Shown: piece by piece, positions 5,220 through 5,707 of the stretch
How positions within the stretch are numbered: position 1 is the stretch's first letter
Layout of the letters: each line of letters begins with the position of its first letter
Assembly: GCA_947177885.1 (NCBI GenBank)
Contig: CAMWWF010000211.1
Location: 1-5,707 of the forward strand
Direction of reading: 5' to 3'
Origin: an uncultured Lachnospiraceae bacterium
Lineage (GTDB): Bacteria > Bacillota_A > Clostridia > Lachnospirales > Lachnospiraceae
DNA length: 5,707 nt
Position numbers and translations under genes: made by a program
Notes under the pieces: model-generated
The model's database searches: none
What the model was told of the DNA's origin: nothing
What the model saw: only the letters and a program-made list of their open reading frames with translations

Positions 5220-5707
5220 TCAGTAAACACCTCCCAAATACAGTAATATACTCAACAGGACAGGTCCGGACAGACAGATTCCTACAGCCTGCTTTTCCCT
5301 CTCGTTTTCCAGATAAAGGCGCCAGCTCCCGCTCCTTGCCACATCCGTCAGATACGCAAACAAATATTGCATGCGCTCCCGCATATTACTTTCCTTCCAC
5401 ATTTTAAAAAGAGAAATCATTGCCGAAATCAGCAAAGAAACAAATAAGAACATCAGAATCCTGGATATCGGAAGATAACCGGCCGTCACACCAAGCAATT
5501 TCACATCTCCCGCACCGATGGATCCGATCTTAAAGAACGGGTACAGCAGGCACATAATAAATACCGCCTCCCCGAAGTAGGAAAGAGCTCCGTTCACACT
5601 GCTCTCCCAAAACCGCCATCCCACACCGATGACCGCCATAAACGCTATGAGAAAGTTTGGAATCCTCTTCCGCCGGTAATCATAGCCACAGGCAGCCGCC
5701 AGCAAGA
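5220..5707 (-). CDS. tadV: TadV/CpaA-type prepilin peptidase (5' end beyond window)
   Basis: Aspartic-acid membrane protease that removes the leader of Flp-type prepilins. The frame is open at the right edge. A TTG at 5705 is probably not the start, because it would leave only about six residues of the first membrane helix. In the visible 161 residues (counted from that TTG) both catalytic aspartates are present: D9 in 'YDYRRKRIPN', the standard D-x-(4-5)-R-I-P-N site, and D67 in G-A-G-D-V-K-L (64-70), the GxGD motif. Hydrophobic segments follow at about 18-30, 44-60, 68-80, 83-100 and 142-158, with a basic cytoplasmic loop at 101-140. It lacks the methyltransferase domain of PilD, as is normal for the TadV/CpaA class. 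It is followed after two bases by tadZ. The likely substrate is the Flp pilin with its G16|M17 site, and perhaps the DUF5702-like protein. Confidence 0.93.
   Translation of the reverse strand, partial: LLAAACGYDYRRKRIPNFLIAFMAVIGVGWRFWESSVNGALSYFGEAVFIMCLLYPFFKIGSIGAGDVKLLGVTAGYLPISRILMFLFVSLLISAMISLFKMWKESNMRERMQYLFAYLTDVARSGSWRLYLENEREKQAVGICLSGPVLLSILLYLGGVY
5230..5235 (-). promoter_or_regulatory. Ribosome binding site of tadZ, inside the peptidase gene
   Basis: GGGAGG within the last codons of the prepilin peptidase gene, 12 bases before GTG 5217. The spacing is somewhat long, but it is the best site near either candidate start. Confidence 0.5.

Overview
The window is one continuous minus-strand operon fragment encoding a Tad/Flp-type (type IVb-like) pilus assembly system. 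Both ends cut through genes. The gene order, the small Flp1-type pilin, the atypical TadZ and the DUF5702-like last gene point to an anaerobic Gram-positive clostridium, most likely Lachnospiraceae. The moderate base composition and strong purine-rich Shine-Dalgarno sites fit that. The taxonomic call is inference, because no rRNA or other marker is present. No secretin (RcpA/CpaC), RcpC/CpaB, TadD or outer-membrane lipoprotein gene is seen, which fits a single-membrane envelope, although such genes could lie outside the window.

Reading in the direction of transcription (high to low coordinates):
- a prepilin peptidase cut by the right edge (5707-5220)
- an atypical TadZ/CpaE (5217-4216)
- a 114-nt gap holding a hairpin
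- the TadA/CpaF secretion ATPase (4101-2887)
- TadB (2918-2148), overlapping tadA by 32 nt
- TadC (2135-696), enlarged by an extracytoplasmic domain with an Ig-like segment
- a 116-nt gap holding a small hairpin and two near-palindromic repeats
- a 58-residue Flp pilin (579-403)
- a DUF5702/TadE-like membrane-anchored protein (406-1), which starts at TTG, overlaps the pilin stop by 4 nt and runs off the left edge

The parts make a coherent machine. The peptidase matures the pilin, which has a clear G|MGTVE processing site. TadA supplies ATP-driven force to the TadB/TadC inner-membrane platform. TadZ probably positions the complex at the membrane or pole. The Flp pilin forms the fibre, and the DUF5702-like protein is probably a minor pseudopilin or fibre-associated component. 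Almost every junction is tight (2-nt gap, 4-nt overlap, 32-nt overlap, 12 nt between the tadB stop and the tadC ATG). The exceptions are two gaps of nearly equal length, which divide the operon into three translational blocks: peptidase-tadZ, tadA-tadB-tadC, and flp-DUF5702.

The system itself is a known type. The points most worth following up are the Ig-like extracytoplasmic insert in TadC, the loss of canonical P-loop and phosphoacceptor residues in TadZ, and the two genes at the left end that are easy to miss because one is very short and the other uses TTG. No RNA genes, mobile elements, CRISPR arrays or convincing intrinsic terminators were found.
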